Shown here in pieces: positions 33,409 to 43,371 of a DNA stretch of 64,000 nucleotides; position 1 is the first letter of the stretch; every line of letters starts with the position of its first letter. Position numbers and translations under genes: made by a program. The DNA lies in contig SEYW01000003.1 of the NCBI GenBank assembly GCA_004168015.1, positions 62,001 through 126,000 on the forward strand. Reading direction: 5' to 3'. Origin of the DNA: Methylolobus aquaticus. Its GTDB lineage: Bacteria > Pseudomonadota > Gammaproteobacteria > Methylococcales > Methylococcaceae. The notes below the pieces were generated by a model. The model searched no databases and had not been told where the DNA came from. It was given only the letters and a program-made list of their open reading frames with translations.

Positions 33409-33673
33409 CCTTGAACTCTTCCATGAATTCGCGCATCGGACGGGTCTTTCCGCTTTCGATATCGCGTTCGGCCGGTGTCAACAACTCGGCCATATTTCCC
33501 GCCCTCAGAAGCTCTTCGTAAGCGCGGACATCCAGCAACACGGAATCGGCACGCCCGTTCACCGTGAGGATGACCGGCCTACCCGTCGCATGAAGATGGT
33601 CGAGGATTTCGCGCGTATGGCGCTTCAGATCGGTGACGGAGCGGATATCTTCCGTAGGGCTGATCTGTGACAC
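33386..33673 (-). CDS. Phd/YefM-family antitoxin
   Basis: 95 residues from a GTG with an excellent AGGGG ribosome site. N-terminal Phd/YefM dimerisation and DNA-binding domain (DIRSVTDLKRHTREILDHL, PVILTVNGRADSVLLD, YEELL), then a charged flexible toxin-binding tail ending in FMEEFKGGKDIQG. It neutralises the toxin encoded by the overlapping downstream gene and probably represses the operon with it through the imperfect inverted repeat at 33688-33715. Confidence 0.9.
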   Translation of the reverse strand: MSQISPTEDIRSVTDLKRHTREILDHLHATGRPVILTVNGRADSVLLDVRAYEELLRAGNMAELLTPAERDIESGKTRPMREFMEEFKGGKDIQG

Positions 33674-33687
33674 GGCTTTCCCCTATG

Positions 33688-33715
33688 ATGCTTAATTTCG
33701 CACCGAACTTAGCAT
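33688..33715. promoter_or_regulatory. Candidate toxin-antitoxin operator
   Basis: Imperfect inverted pair ATGCTTAA (33688-33695) and CTTAGCAT (33708-33715), immediately upstream of the antitoxin ribosome site in AT-rich DNA. Place and form fit Phd-type conditional autoregulation. Confidence 0.45.
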
Positions 33716-33923
33716 TGCATTAGGCGATAGACAAGGTGCTTGGGAACGCTGTAGACGGGAGTTGCAGTTCCCCACACACTGCCTGATCGGGTCCATGGCA
33801 CACGACGGCGATCATCGGCATGAGATATTTGGGAACCAGACTGACAGAGAAAGCACACCAACTGGACGCCAGTACCCCCGAGCAGTACAACCCTAATTCC
33901 GACTACGGGCCACCTTCACCGCC

Positions 33924-34409
33924 ATGGCCAGGTCAGCACCTTCATCGCCGCCAAACACGCCCACAGTAGTTCGCGGGATCGCCCTGTTCGAAGCCTTGAA
34001 GGGCGCGCTGGTCTTCCTCGCTGGCTTCGGCGCGCTGTAGTTGCTCCATCAGGACATCGACGAGATTGCGGCGGAGTTGCTGACCCACTTTCACCTGAAT
34101 CCCGCCAAGCACTATCCAAGCATCTTTCTCGATGCGGCGGGAAAGCTCACTGATGCGCGTTTATGGACACTGGCGGCATTGGCTGCGGTCTACGGCACCG
34201 TCCGCTTCATCGAAGCCTATGGGCTGTGGCGGGAGCGGCGCTGGGCGGAATGGCTGGACGCCGGCAGTGGCGGTCTTTACATCCCTTTCGAGATCTACGA
34301 GATGACGCGGGGTGTCGCCTGGCTGTCGGTCGCCGCACTGGTCATCAACGTGGCGATCGTCGGCGTGATGGTCGATGCCCTGCGGCACCAGCGGGCGGCG
34401 GGGCCCTGA
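33924..34409 (+). pseudogene. DUF2127 membrane protein, interrupted by an in-frame amber codon
   Basis: The frame from ATG 33924 matches the DUF2127 pattern (GIALFEALKGALVFLAGFG, then the C-terminal LYIPFEIYEMTRG) over 162 codons. Codon 39 is TAG (34038-34040), right after the first membrane segment. A TTG follows directly and could in principle restart a 122-residue protein without that segment. The duplicate at 35978 has a Ser codon (TCG) at this place, showing that the stop is a lesion. DUF2127 proteins are small integral membrane proteins of unknown function. Confidence 0.85.
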
Positions 34410-34423
34410 ACCGTGCGGTCGAC

Positions 34424-34800
34424 TCAGTGCGCAGTCCGACGCATCGTTAAGCAGCGCATCGGCCGGCACCCGCGACAACTGCCCGTCCGCCGCCAGCTAA
34501 GCCGCCCGACACCCACCTGTCCCAGCACCTCCCGCCCCGTTTTCGTGAGCCGGCACACATCGCCGTTTTCGATCACGCAGGCCGTCGGCACATGGCAGTC
34601 GGTCGCAATCGCCGCATTGGCGGCCAGATGGCGCGGCGTCCCGTGCACCGGGATCACAGCCGGCGGCCGCACCCAGTCGTAGAGCCGGCGCAGGCCGGCT
34701 TCAGCCTTGTGTCCCGAGACATGCACGTGGGCCTTGCCGTCCGTTACGACCTCCACCCCGTGTTGTTTCAGGTGGGCCTGCACGCGTTTCGACGACCGGG
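34424..34800 (-). pseudogene. 3' fragment of an RNase J-like gene
   Basis: Minus-strand translation matches the last 120 or so codons of the intact RNase J gene (36477-37868): QAHLKQHGVEVVTD, YDWVRPPAVIPVHGTPRH, and CHVPTACVIENGDVCRL. Near the end, compensating indels turn LSVAADGQLSPVPADV into an unrelated stretch before the shared MRRTAH ending. No catalytic metallo-beta-lactamase half is present. It is a by-product of the segmental duplication. Confidence 0.85.
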
Positions 34801-34937
34801 CCGTCGTCGAGCTTTCAGCCGCCGGCATGCAGCGCGGCAACAAGCCACTCGGCAAGGCCCCATTCCGCGCGTTTTTCGCCCTGGCCTGCCAACGCACCCC
34901 GGTTACGGAGCTAAGGCCAGGGGAAGAGGAGATGGAA

Positions 34938-35603
34938 TCAGGGAGACTTACCGCTGCCCGCCAACGGCAGGTACTGCACGTTCAGCTTGAAGTCATGCGA
35001 TGAGGGGTTTCCACAGTTCTGCGCATTGCAACTGCCGCCTGCCGCGATGAGGTACTGTCCTGCACTCAGCGTCCGCGCGAACGCCGCATAGCGTGTCGCT
35101 CTGCGCGACATGTTGCCCGTCCCGGCCAATACCCTTTTGTTGTCCCCGTTCGTGAAATTCGTCCCGCCGTTCACGTAGCCCATGAACTGTGTTGCGCCAT
35201 CGCCCCCCTGCGACTGGGGTTTGAGGAAATCGCTGGAACCACTTAGCCCGACTTGATTGTAGGCGTGCGACAGATGATTGCCTCCGACGAACGTCCCGCT
35301 GGTCCTCCATACGGAAAAGGCAGGCTTCATCCGATTGACGCTGGACGTCATCGTGATCTGGACGGTAGCGGTCCTGGCCAGGGTGAAGGTGTACCACTTG
35401 CTGTTGTGCGCCCAACCCAGGTTCGGCGTGATGCCGTTCCAGCCATCCCATGCGTACTGGGGTACGATGCCGCTCGTGAAGACACCAGTTCTGGGCACGG
35501 CGCCCAGATCAATCACGGCGATCGCCGATGCCTCCGAAAAAGCGCCTGCGAGGACGGTGCCGGCCAACAGGGCCGCAACTCGGTTGCCTGGATTTCGTTT
35601 CAT
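34938..35603 (-). CDS. Exported protein of unknown function
   Basis: 221 residues from the ATG at 35603 with a GGGAGAA ribosome site. Clear signal peptide (RVAALLAGTVLAGAFSEASA). The mature part is rich in Gly, Ser, Thr and Asn, predicted mostly beta, with SKWYTFTLARTATVQITMTSS resembling the pre-peptidase/DVUA0089-like beta-sandwich found in many exported proteins. Two cysteines near the end (SCNAQNCGN) may form a disulfide. It ends abruptly in LPLAGSGKSP without a sorting anchor. Located exactly between the two halves of the segmental duplication, so it may have been inserted at a breakpoint. Confidence 0.7.
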   Translation of the reverse strand: MKRNPGNRVAALLAGTVLAGAFSEASAIAVIDLGAVPRTGVFTSGIVPQYAWDGWNGITPNLGWAHNSKWYTFTLARTATVQITMTSSVNRMKPAFSVWRTSGTFVGGNHLSHAYNQVGLSGSSDFLKPQSQGGDGATQFMGYVNGGTNFTNGDNKRVLAGTGNMSRRATRYAAFARTLSAGQYLIAAGGSCNAQNCGNPSSHDFKLNVQYLPLAGSGKSP

Positions 35604-35977
35604 TCTGTTCTCCCGATTGTTAGATAAACTTACTCGCGTTTCCGCGACCGCTTTCGGCATCGCGGAGCAGAACACCTGCCCCACCGACTGCGATGTCGGA
35701 CGGCGCGGCCGCATGGCCGCGTGACGGGTTTATCCAGAGCAACAGACGAACCAAGTGTGCGGAGACGTACTGAGGGACACCAAGTCGTTTTTGCACAAAC
35801 CTATTTTGTTTCTATGTTTCGCTCCGAACACACCTGACTCCGAGGCATATCCCTCACCTACTGAGGCAAATGCCGCAACCACGCCGGATCCGCGGCCGGG
35901 CCCGTTGGCTGCACCGCCTTTGAGAATTACGGGCTAGACGGAAGTGAGGGTTTACCTCACAGCGCGCCTTCACCGCC
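35604..35977. other. Intergenic stretch upstream of the exported-protein gene
   Basis: 374 bp. It must hold the promoter of the minus-strand gene starting at 35603. It includes a locally AT-rich patch (about 35785-35825) and a small perfect inverted repeat GTGAGG / CCTCAC at 35944-35960 just before the right duplication copy. No gene is supported. Confidence 0.5.
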
Positions 35978-36855
35978 ATGCCCAGGCAGGCACTTTCATC
36001 GCCCTCAAACACCTGCCCCATCGTTCGCAACGTGGCCTTGTTCGAGGCTCGAAGAGCGCGCTGGTGTTCCTGGCGGGATCCGGCATCCTGTCGCTGCTGC
36101 ACAAAGACGTGCAAGCGATAGCGGCGGAGCTGCTGACCCACTTTCAGCTGAACGCGGCTAAGGACTATCCCAGCATCTTTCTCGATGCCGCGGGAAAGCT
36201 CACGGATGCGCGACTCTGGACGCTTGCGGCAACGGCCGCAGTCTACGGCACCGTCCGCTTCATCGAAGCCTACGGTCTGTGGCGGGAGCGGCGCTGGGCG
36301 GAATGGCTGGCCGCCGGCAGTGGCGGCCTTTACATCCCTTTCGAGATCTACGAGATGACGCGGGGCTTCGGCTGGCTGTCGGTCGCCGCGCTGGTCATCA
36401 ACGTGGCGATCGTCGGCGTGATGGTCGATGCCCTGCGGCACCAGCGGGCGGCGGGGCCCTGAATCGTGTCGTCGGCTCAGTGCGCGGTCCGGCGCATGGT
36501 GCGCAGCACGTCGGCCGGCACCGGCGACAACTGCCCGTCCGCCGCCACGCTAAGACGCCCGACATCCACCTGTCCCAGCACCTCCGGCCCCGTTTTCGCG
36601 AGCCGGCACACATCGCCGTTTTCGATCACGCAGGCCGTCGGCACATGGCAGTCGGTCGCAATCGCCGCATTAGCGGCCAGATGGCGCGGCGTCCCGTGCA
36701 CCGGGATCACGGCCGGCGGCCGCACCCAGTCGTAGAATCGGCGCAGATCGGCTTCGGCGGGATGTCCCGAAACGTGCACGTGGGCGTGGGCGTCGGTCAC
36801 GACCTCCACGCCGTGCTGTTTCAGGTGGGCCTGCAAGCGCTCCACCGAGCGCTCG
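35962..36855. repeat. Segmental duplication, right copy (partner 33908-34800)
   Basis: Same-orientation partner of the left copy. It spans the second DUF2127 frame and runs into the 3' third of the intact RNase J gene, so this copy is the source or the less damaged descendant. Identity is high in the DUF2127 C-terminal half and lower at the 5' end. Confidence 0.85.
35978..36462 (+). pseudogene. DUF2127 membrane protein with a 1-base frameshift
   Basis: From the ATG at 35978 (position equivalent to 33924 in the left copy) to the shared stop is 485 bases, one short of the 486 in the left copy. The missing base falls near 36046-36052, where GCTCGAAGAGC stands against GCCTTGAAGGGC. Upstream of it the frame reads NVALFEA; downstream it continues KSALVFLAGSGILSLLHKD, as in the family. 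An open frame running in from 35944 replaces the true N-terminus and is an artefact of the shift. A sequencing error is possible but would be a coincidence given the independent lesion in the other copy. Confidence 0.75.
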
Positions 36856-37868
36856 TTGCCGGGAATCATGCGGGACGAGAAGATCACGGTGTCGCGCGGG
36901 TCCAGCAGCAAATAGGGGTGGCGATCGGTCGCGATACGCGCCAGCGCGGACGTGGCTTCGCCCTGGCTGCCGGTGCACGCGGCCAGCACCTCGCCAGGTG
37001 GCAGGAAGCCGAGATGGCGCGGGTCGACGAGATCGGGCAGATCGTCCGGCCAATAGCCGACGCCGCGGGCGAAAGCGACCATCCGTTCCATGGCCGGGCC
37101 GATCACACCGAACCGGCGGCCGACGCTCTCGGCCACCCGAGCCAGCGTGACCAGACGCGCGATGTTGCTCGAAAACGCGGTGACCAGCACGCGCCCCTGG
37201 GACTGTTCGGCCACTTCCCGCAGCGGAGCGAACAGCGAGGACTCGGAACCGGTGCTGCCGGGCACGACCGCATTGGTCGAATCGCAGACGACGGCGAGGA
37301 GCGGCTCGCGCCGCAATGACAGCAGCCGTCGGTGGTCGTAGCGGCGGCCGATGACCGGATCGTCGTCGAGTTTCCAGTCGCCGGTGTGCAGCACGGCGCC
37401 GCAGGCCGTCGTGATCAACAGCGCGTTCGGTTCCGGGATCGAGTGCGTCATGCCGATGTATTCGACCGCGAACGGGCCGACCTCGAAGCGTTCGCCGAGT
37501 CCGATCTCGGTCACCGGTGCATCGTCGATGCCGGCCCGCGCCAGCTTGAAGCGCGCCAGTGCCGCGGTGAACGGCGTCGCATAGACCGGGCAGCGCAGCC
37601 GCCGCCACAGATAGGGCAACGCGCCGAGATGATCCTCGTGGGCATGGGTCAGCACGAGACCCGCCAGGCGCTCGCGACGGTGCGCAATGAAAGCCGGATC
37701 GGCCATCATCACGTCGTAATCCGGAAAGTCGTCGCCCCCGAAGGTGATGCCGACATCCACCGCCAGCCACCAGCCGTCATGACCGTAGAGGTTCAGGTTC
37801 ATGCCGATCTCACCGGTACCCCCGAGGGGTACGAACAGGGTTTCATCCGAGGCAGGCGTCACGTGCAT
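36477..37868 (-). CDS. Ribonuclease J family metallo-beta-lactamase nuclease, short form
   Basis: 463 residues from the ATG at 37868; an ATG at 37934 has a better ribosome site (AAAGGA) and would add 22 residues. N-terminal LFVPLGGTGEIGMNLNLYG is the RNase J hallmark. Metal ligands His75, His77, Asp79, His80 in THAHEDHLGAL. The beta-CASP region shows STGSESS, TAFSSNIARL, GSQGEATSAL and VHVSGH. Typical RNase J has about 555 residues; the C-terminal dimerisation domain is missing here. RNase J is uncommon in Gammaproteobacteria. Roles are 5'-3' exo- and endonucleolytic RNA turnover. It is downstream of bpt on the same strand. Confidence 0.85.
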   Translation of the reverse strand: MHVTPASDETLFVPLGGTGEIGMNLNLYGHDGWWLAVDVGITFGGDDFPDYDVMMADPAFIAHRRERLAGLVLTHAHEDHLGALPYLWRRLRCPVYATPFTAALARFKLARAGIDDAPVTEIGLGERFEVGPFAVEYIGMTHSIPEPNALLITTACGAVLHTGDWKLDDDPVIGRRYDHRRLLSLRREPLLAVVCDSTNAVVPGSTGSESSLFAPLREVAEQSQGRVLVTAFSSNIARLVTLARVAESVGRRFGVIGPAMERMVAFARGVGYWPDDLPDLVDPRHLGFLPPGEVLAACTGSQGEATSALARIATDRHPYLLLDPRDTVIFSSRMIPGNERSVERLQAHLKQHGVEVVTDAHAHVHVSGHPAEADLRRFYDWVRPPAVIPVHGTPRHLAANAAIATDCHVPTACVIENGDVCRLAKTGPEVLGQVDVGRLSVAADGQLSPVPADVLRTMRRTAH

Positions 37869-38007
37869 GAGATTGGAGCGTGCATGAGATTCGAGTCGCC
37901 CGCGGGCGATGGGAGCATATCGGCTGGCCGCCATTCTGCCATCCTTTCGGGGCGCTGAGGCCGTGTCGGCGGGTCCGCGGAAGGCACCGAGCGGTGCGAA
38001 TCGCCCG

Positions 38008-38751
38008 TTACGAGCGCGATGCTTCCGCGGAAGCCCTGACCGTAGCCTCCGCGAGCGGAACCCACGACCCACCTACCCGGCCTTCCAGGGGCCGGAAGCG
38101 GCGCTTGTAGTCCATCTTCCGACTGCCTTCGATCCAGTAGCCGAGATAGCACCAGGCCAGATCCAGGGCCCGGCAGCGTTCGACCAGATACAACACGGCG
38201 TGAGTGCCCAGCCCGCGCTGGTGCTCGTCGGGGTCGAAGAACGTGTAAACGGCCGACAGTCCTGCATGCACCCGGTCGGCCACCGACACCGCCAGCAACC
38301 GGCCTTGCCGCCGAAATTCGACGAAGACGGTGTCCTGCCAGTCGCAGCTCAGGAAGCCGAGATATTCGTCCGGACTCATGCCCACCATGCCGCCATCGGC
38401 GTGACGGGACCGCTGATAGCGGAGGTAGAGCCGATAATGTTCGTCGCGGAACTCCGCTTCGGTTTCGGCCACGGTCAGATCGGCGTTCCGGCGCCAGGTC
38501 CGACGCTGAGAGCGATCCGGCGCAAACTCCGCAACCGGGAGGCGAACCGGAATGCAGGCCGCACACGCTTCGCAGTGGGGCCTATAGACGTCGCCGCCGC
38601 TGCGGCGAAAGCCCTGGGCGACCAGCGCGCCATAGACCCCGGGAACCGCCGCCCAGGCAGGGTCGACCCAGGCCAGGCGCGCCACGCGGCCAGGCAGATA
38701 CGGGCATGCATGGGGCGGACCGCAGCGAGCCGAAACAGCCGTCAGCGCCAT
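38008..38751 (-). CDS. bpt: Aspartate/glutamate leucyltransferase
   Basis: 247 residues from the ATG at 38751, overlapping aat by 10 bases. Homologue of eukaryotic arginyltransferase N- and C-terminal domains: the Cys-rich start (CGPPHACPYLPGR, CEACAACIPVRLPV) and the C-terminal YLGYWIEGSRKMDYKRRF with HADGGMVGMSPDEYLGFL. It attaches Leu to N-terminal Asp/Glu, making substrates for ClpS-ClpAP. The aat-bpt pair is the standard arrangement. Confidence 0.95.
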   Translation of the reverse strand: MALTAVSARCGPPHACPYLPGRVARLAWVDPAWAAVPGVYGALVAQGFRRSGGDVYRPHCEACAACIPVRLPVAEFAPDRSQRRTWRRNADLTVAETEAEFRDEHYRLYLRYQRSRHADGGMVGMSPDEYLGFLSCDWQDTVFVEFRRQGRLLAVSVADRVHAGLSAVYTFFDPDEHQRGLGTHAVLYLVERCRALDLAWCYLGYWIEGSRKMDYKRRFRPLEGRVGGSWVPLAEATVRASAEASRS

Positions 38752-39449
38752 GCGACGCGGCAGTCCTTCCAGGCAGACGGGTGGACCTTCGCGTCGCGAT
38801 GCCGGCCCAGCAGCGTCACGAACTCGGCGCGGGCGATCTCCCGCGCGCCCAGGCTCATCAAATGCGGCGTATGCACCTGGCAGTCGATCAGGCGGTAGCC
38901 CCAGTGCGCCATCGCCGCACAGGCGAAAGCCAGGGCCGCCTTGGATGCGTTGTCGACGCGATGGAACATCGACTCGCCGAAGAACATCCGCCCGATCGCG
39001 ACGCCGTAGAGCCCGCCAACCAGTTCGTCCCCTTGCCAGGCCTCCACCGAATGGGCGTAGCCCTGCCGATGCATTTCCACGTAGGCGCGCTTCATCTCCG
39101 GTGTCAGCCAGGTGCCCTGAGCGTAGGCGCGCGGCTCGGAGCACGCGTGCAGCACAGCTTCAAAGGCGCGGTCGCAGCTGAACTGGAACTCCTCGCGCCG
39201 GAGGGATCGCCGCAACGTCCGCGACAGATTGAAACCTTCGGGCTCGAGGACGAGCCGCGGATTGGGTGACCACCACAGAATCGGCTCGCCCACCGAGTAC
39301 CACGGAAAAATGCCATGGCGGTAGGCGTTGACGAGGCGTCGCACCGAAAGACACCCGCCGATGGCCAGCAAGCCATTGGGATCCTCCAGCGCCGATTCGA
39401 CCGGCGGAAACGGCTGGTTACGATCGTGCGGATTCAGCACCTTCAGCAT
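38742..39449 (-). CDS. aat: Leucyl/phenylalanyl-tRNA-protein transferase
   Basis: 235 residues from the ATG at 39449 with GGGAGG upstream. Transfers Leu or Phe to N-terminal Lys/Arg. Family marks: GLLAIGGCLSVRRLVNAYRHG, FPWYSVGEPILWWSPNPR, YVEMHRQGYAHSVEAW, and GMFFGESMF-type GRMFFGESMFHR. It overlaps the preceding acyltransferase by 7 bases and bpt by 10. With clpS-clpA at 19.5-22.1 kb it completes the N-degron route. Confidence 0.96.
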   Translation of the reverse strand: MLKVLNPHDRNQPFPPVESALEDPNGLLAIGGCLSVRRLVNAYRHGIFPWYSVGEPILWWSPNPRLVLEPEGFNLSRTLRRSLRREEFQFSCDRAFEAVLHACSEPRAYAQGTWLTPEMKRAYVEMHRQGYAHSVEAWQGDELVGGLYGVAIGRMFFGESMFHRVDNASKAALAFACAAMAHWGYRLIDCQVHTPHLMSLGAREIARAEFVTLLGRHRDAKVHPSAWKDCRVAWR

Positions 39450-40588
39450 CCCGCCTCCCGGCGATAAACCGAACGCCCAGCCAGTGCGTCCATGTAGGCG
39501 TCCACATCCTGGGCCTCGCGCTGCACGAAGCGCTGGATCCCGACCCGCAGTTCGGGATCGGCAATCCAGTGGTAGGACCAGGTCGGGCGTGGCATGAAAC
39601 CGCGGCTGACCTTGTGCTCGCCCTGAGCGCCGGGTTCGAATCGGCGCAGGCCCTGCTGAATGCAGTATTCGATGCCCTGGTAGTAGCACAGCTCGAAATG
39701 CAGCGCCGGCACCTCGTCCTCGGCGCCCCAGTAGCGGCCGTACAGGGCGTCCGAGCCCACCAGAGAAAAGGCCGCGGCGACGATCTCGTCGCCCTTGCGC
39801 GCGACCGTCAACAAGACCTGAGCGCCCATGGCCTCCCCCAGCCCCGAGAAGAAGGCGCGTGTCAGCGCCGCATGATTGCCGTGCTTGTCGAAAGTGATCC
39901 GGTACAGCCGGTGAAACTGTCGCCAAGCGCCGTCGCTGACGCGATCGCCGGGAAGCCGCTCGATCGACAGCCCCGCCGCGGCGGCCTGCCGTCGCTCGCG
40001 CCGGATTTCCTTGCGGCGCTTTGCCGTCAGCGTATCGAGAAAATCCTCGAAATCGCGATAACCCGGGTTCTCCCAATGAAACTGGCAGCCCTTGCGGGCA
40101 AGCAGTTCGGGATGCGCAGCCAGCTCGGAGTCCGTCCCGAACAGCCAATGTGCGGAAGACAGGCCGAGCTTCCGGGCGGCAGCGAGGGCGGCATCGATCA
40201 GCGCCATAGCCGCGGTTTCGCGGGGGGCCTGCTCAGCGATCAGCAACCGTGGCCCGTTAGCCGGCGTGAACGGCGACGCGATGACGGCCTTCGGGTAATA
40301 CTTGAGACCGCAGCGCTCATGGGCGTCAGCCCAGGACCAGTCGAACACGAATTCGCCGAACGAGTTGGCCTTCAGATACATCGGCAGTGCACCGATCAGA
40401 CGACCGTCATCCTCTTCGCAGACGAGATGACGGGGAAACCAGCCGACGTAACGGCCCAAACAATCGTGCGCCTCGAGCGCGTGCAGAAATTCGTGACGGA
40501 GAAACGGGTAAGGCTCAACCGACAGGGCATTCCAGACCTCCGGCGACAGCTCGTCGATACGGCTGAGCAGGCGCGTGTTCAGTGGCAA
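39443..40588 (-). CDS. COG3146-type N-acyltransferase (FemAB/GNAT-like)
   Basis: 381 residues if started at the TTG at 40588, the last plausible start before the conserved body; a TTG at 40675 is possible but would lie inside the divergent ettA start region. No ATG fits. The body has the COG3146/DUF482 pattern: VWNALSVEPYPFLRHEFLHALE, ALPMYLKANSFGEFVFDWSW, RRKEIRRERRQA, GRYWGAEDEVPALHFELCYYQG, and RRFEPGAQGEHKVSRGF. These are predicted FemAB-like aminoacyl or acyl transferases of unknown substrate. Translationally coupled to aat, suggesting a link with tRNA-dependent aminoacyl transfer. Confidence 0.85.
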   Translation of the reverse strand: MPLNTRLLSRIDELSPEVWNALSVEPYPFLRHEFLHALEAHDCLGRYVGWFPRHLVCEEDDGRLIGALPMYLKANSFGEFVFDWSWADAHERCGLKYYPKAVIASPFTPANGPRLLIAEQAPRETAAMALIDAALAAARKLGLSSAHWLFGTDSELAAHPELLARKGCQFHWENPGYRDFEDFLDTLTAKRRKEIRRERRQAAAAGLSIERLPGDRVSDGAWRQFHRLYRITFDKHGNHAALTRAFFSGLGEAMGAQVLLTVARKGDEIVAAAFSLVGSDALYGRYWGAEDEVPALHFELCYYQGIEYCIQQGLRRFEPGAQGEHKVSRGFMPRPTWSYHWIADPELRVGIQRFVQREAQDVDAYMDALAGRSVYRREAGC

Positions 40589-40678
40589 CTCCGTTGATTT
40601 TAAAACGGCGCGCGATGCGCGGAGGGCGCTTGCCGTGAAATAATAACGGGTTTTCGAAACTCCATTCTTCGGCAAGCC

Positions 40679-42343
<1,665 letters not shown>

Positions 42344-42372
42344 CGGCCGGCCCGGCAGCGCGGGAAAGGCTC

Positions 42373-43305
42373 ATGAGACGGCGCGGCCGCAGTAACGAAG
42401 CCGCTCAGCTGGAGCGGGTGTTGACGAAGGCGGAGCGACTGCTGGCGCGTATCGAGACCCGGCTCCCGGCTCCCGACGCGCCTCGCTTTGCCTGGGACGG
42501 CTACATCGCGTTCCGCTGCCTGGCTACCGACGGCGGGATCGCGCTGAAGGGCATCCGGCATCCGCACCGGATCGGGCTGGACGACATCCGCTGTGTGGAT
42601 GCCCAGAAACAGGAACTGGCCCGCAACACGCGCCAGTTCCTCGCCGGGCTGCCGGCCAACAACGCGCTGTTGTGGGGCTCGCGCGGGACGGGCAAATCCT
42701 CGCTGGTCAAGGCCCTGCTGCACGAATACAGCCTGCAGGGGCTGCGCTTGATCGAAGTCGACAAGGCGCTGCTGACCCATTTGCCCGATATCATGGAGCG
42801 GCTGGAGGGCCGACCCGAGCGCTATATCCTGTATTGCGACGATCTGTCGTTCGAGGCGGATGAGTCGGGTTACAAGACCCTGAAAGCCGTCCTCGATGGC
42901 TCGGTGAGCGTTCTCGGCGGCAACGTGCTGGTGTATGCGACCTCGAACCGTCGTCACCTGCTGCCCGAGTACCACCACGAGAACCTCGCCGCGCGCAGCG
43001 TCGACGGCGAAATTCATCACGGCGAGGCGGTCGAGGAAAAGATCTCGCTGTCGGAGCGCTTCGGCATCTGGCTGTCGTTCTACCCGTTCACGCAGGACGA
43101 GTATCTGGACGTCGTGCGGCACTGGCTGTACAGGCTGGGCGAACCGAGCGGCGCCTGGCATGAGGTGCGGGCGGAAGCCTTGCGCTGGGCGCTGCAGCGC
43201 GGATCGCGCAGCGGGCGTTCGGCCTGGCAGTTCGCCCGGGACTGGACTGGCCGGCAGGGGCTTCCATCAGGGGTGGACCCATCGTCGGCAGGCTTGCAAG
43301 ACTGA
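42373..43305 (+). CDS. DUF815 family P-loop ATPase
   Basis: 310 residues, ATG after GGAAAGG, 30 bases behind ettA. Walker A is GSRGTGKSS (102-110). Walker B region ILYCDDLSFEADES, sensor YATSNRRHLLPEY and the C-terminal helical region GSRSGRSAWQFARDW fit the DUF815 AAA+-like family, whose function is unknown. No transmembrane segment. Cotranscription with ettA is likely. Confidence 0.9.
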   Translation: MRRRGRSNEAAQLERVLTKAERLLARIETRLPAPDAPRFAWDGYIAFRCLATDGGIALKGIRHPHRIGLDDIRCVDAQKQELARNTRQFLAGLPANNALLWGSRGTGKSSLVKALLHEYSLQGLRLIEVDKALLTHLPDIMERLEGRPERYILYCDDLSFEADESGYKTLKAVLDGSVSVLGGNVLVYATSNRRHLLPEYHHENLAARSVDGEIHHGEAVEEKISLSERFGIWLSFYPFTQDEYLDVVRHWLYRLGEPSGAWHEVRAEALRWALQRGSRSGRSAWQFARDWTGRQGLPSGVDPSSAGLQD

Positions 43306-43371
43306 TCTCACCCCGAGGCCTAAGCTGGCGGCTCACAAACGCTCACCCTGCTCTCATGGCATGAACAGCTT

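Larger units (their letters stand above)
33908..34800. repeat. Segmental duplication, left copy (partner 35962-36855)
   Basis: About 0.89 kb closely similar to 35962-36855, offset 2,053-2,054 bases in the same orientation. It covers a full-length DUF2127 reading frame and, convergent to it, the 3' part of the RNase J gene. Similarity fades on the left before CTTCACCGCCATG and on the right after TTTCAGGTGGGCCTGCA. The exported-protein gene at 34938 lies between the copies. Confidence 0.85.

Noticed and set aside
34424-34897. 157-codon minus-strand frame as a small RNase J-like gene
   Set aside because: Only the 3' third of RNase J is represented, with compensating indels and no catalytic half; the N-terminal part is unrelated sequence.
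35944-36462. 172-codon open frame taken as an intact DUF2127 protein
   Set aside because: Its first 30 or so residues do not fit the family and come from another frame; comparison with the left copy shows a one-base loss, so it is listed as a pseudogene.
30567-36476. Prophage or genomic island with defined ends
   Set aside because: Bor-like and toxin-antitoxin genes suggest mobility, but no integrase, transposase, att repeats flanking the region, or structural phage genes are present.
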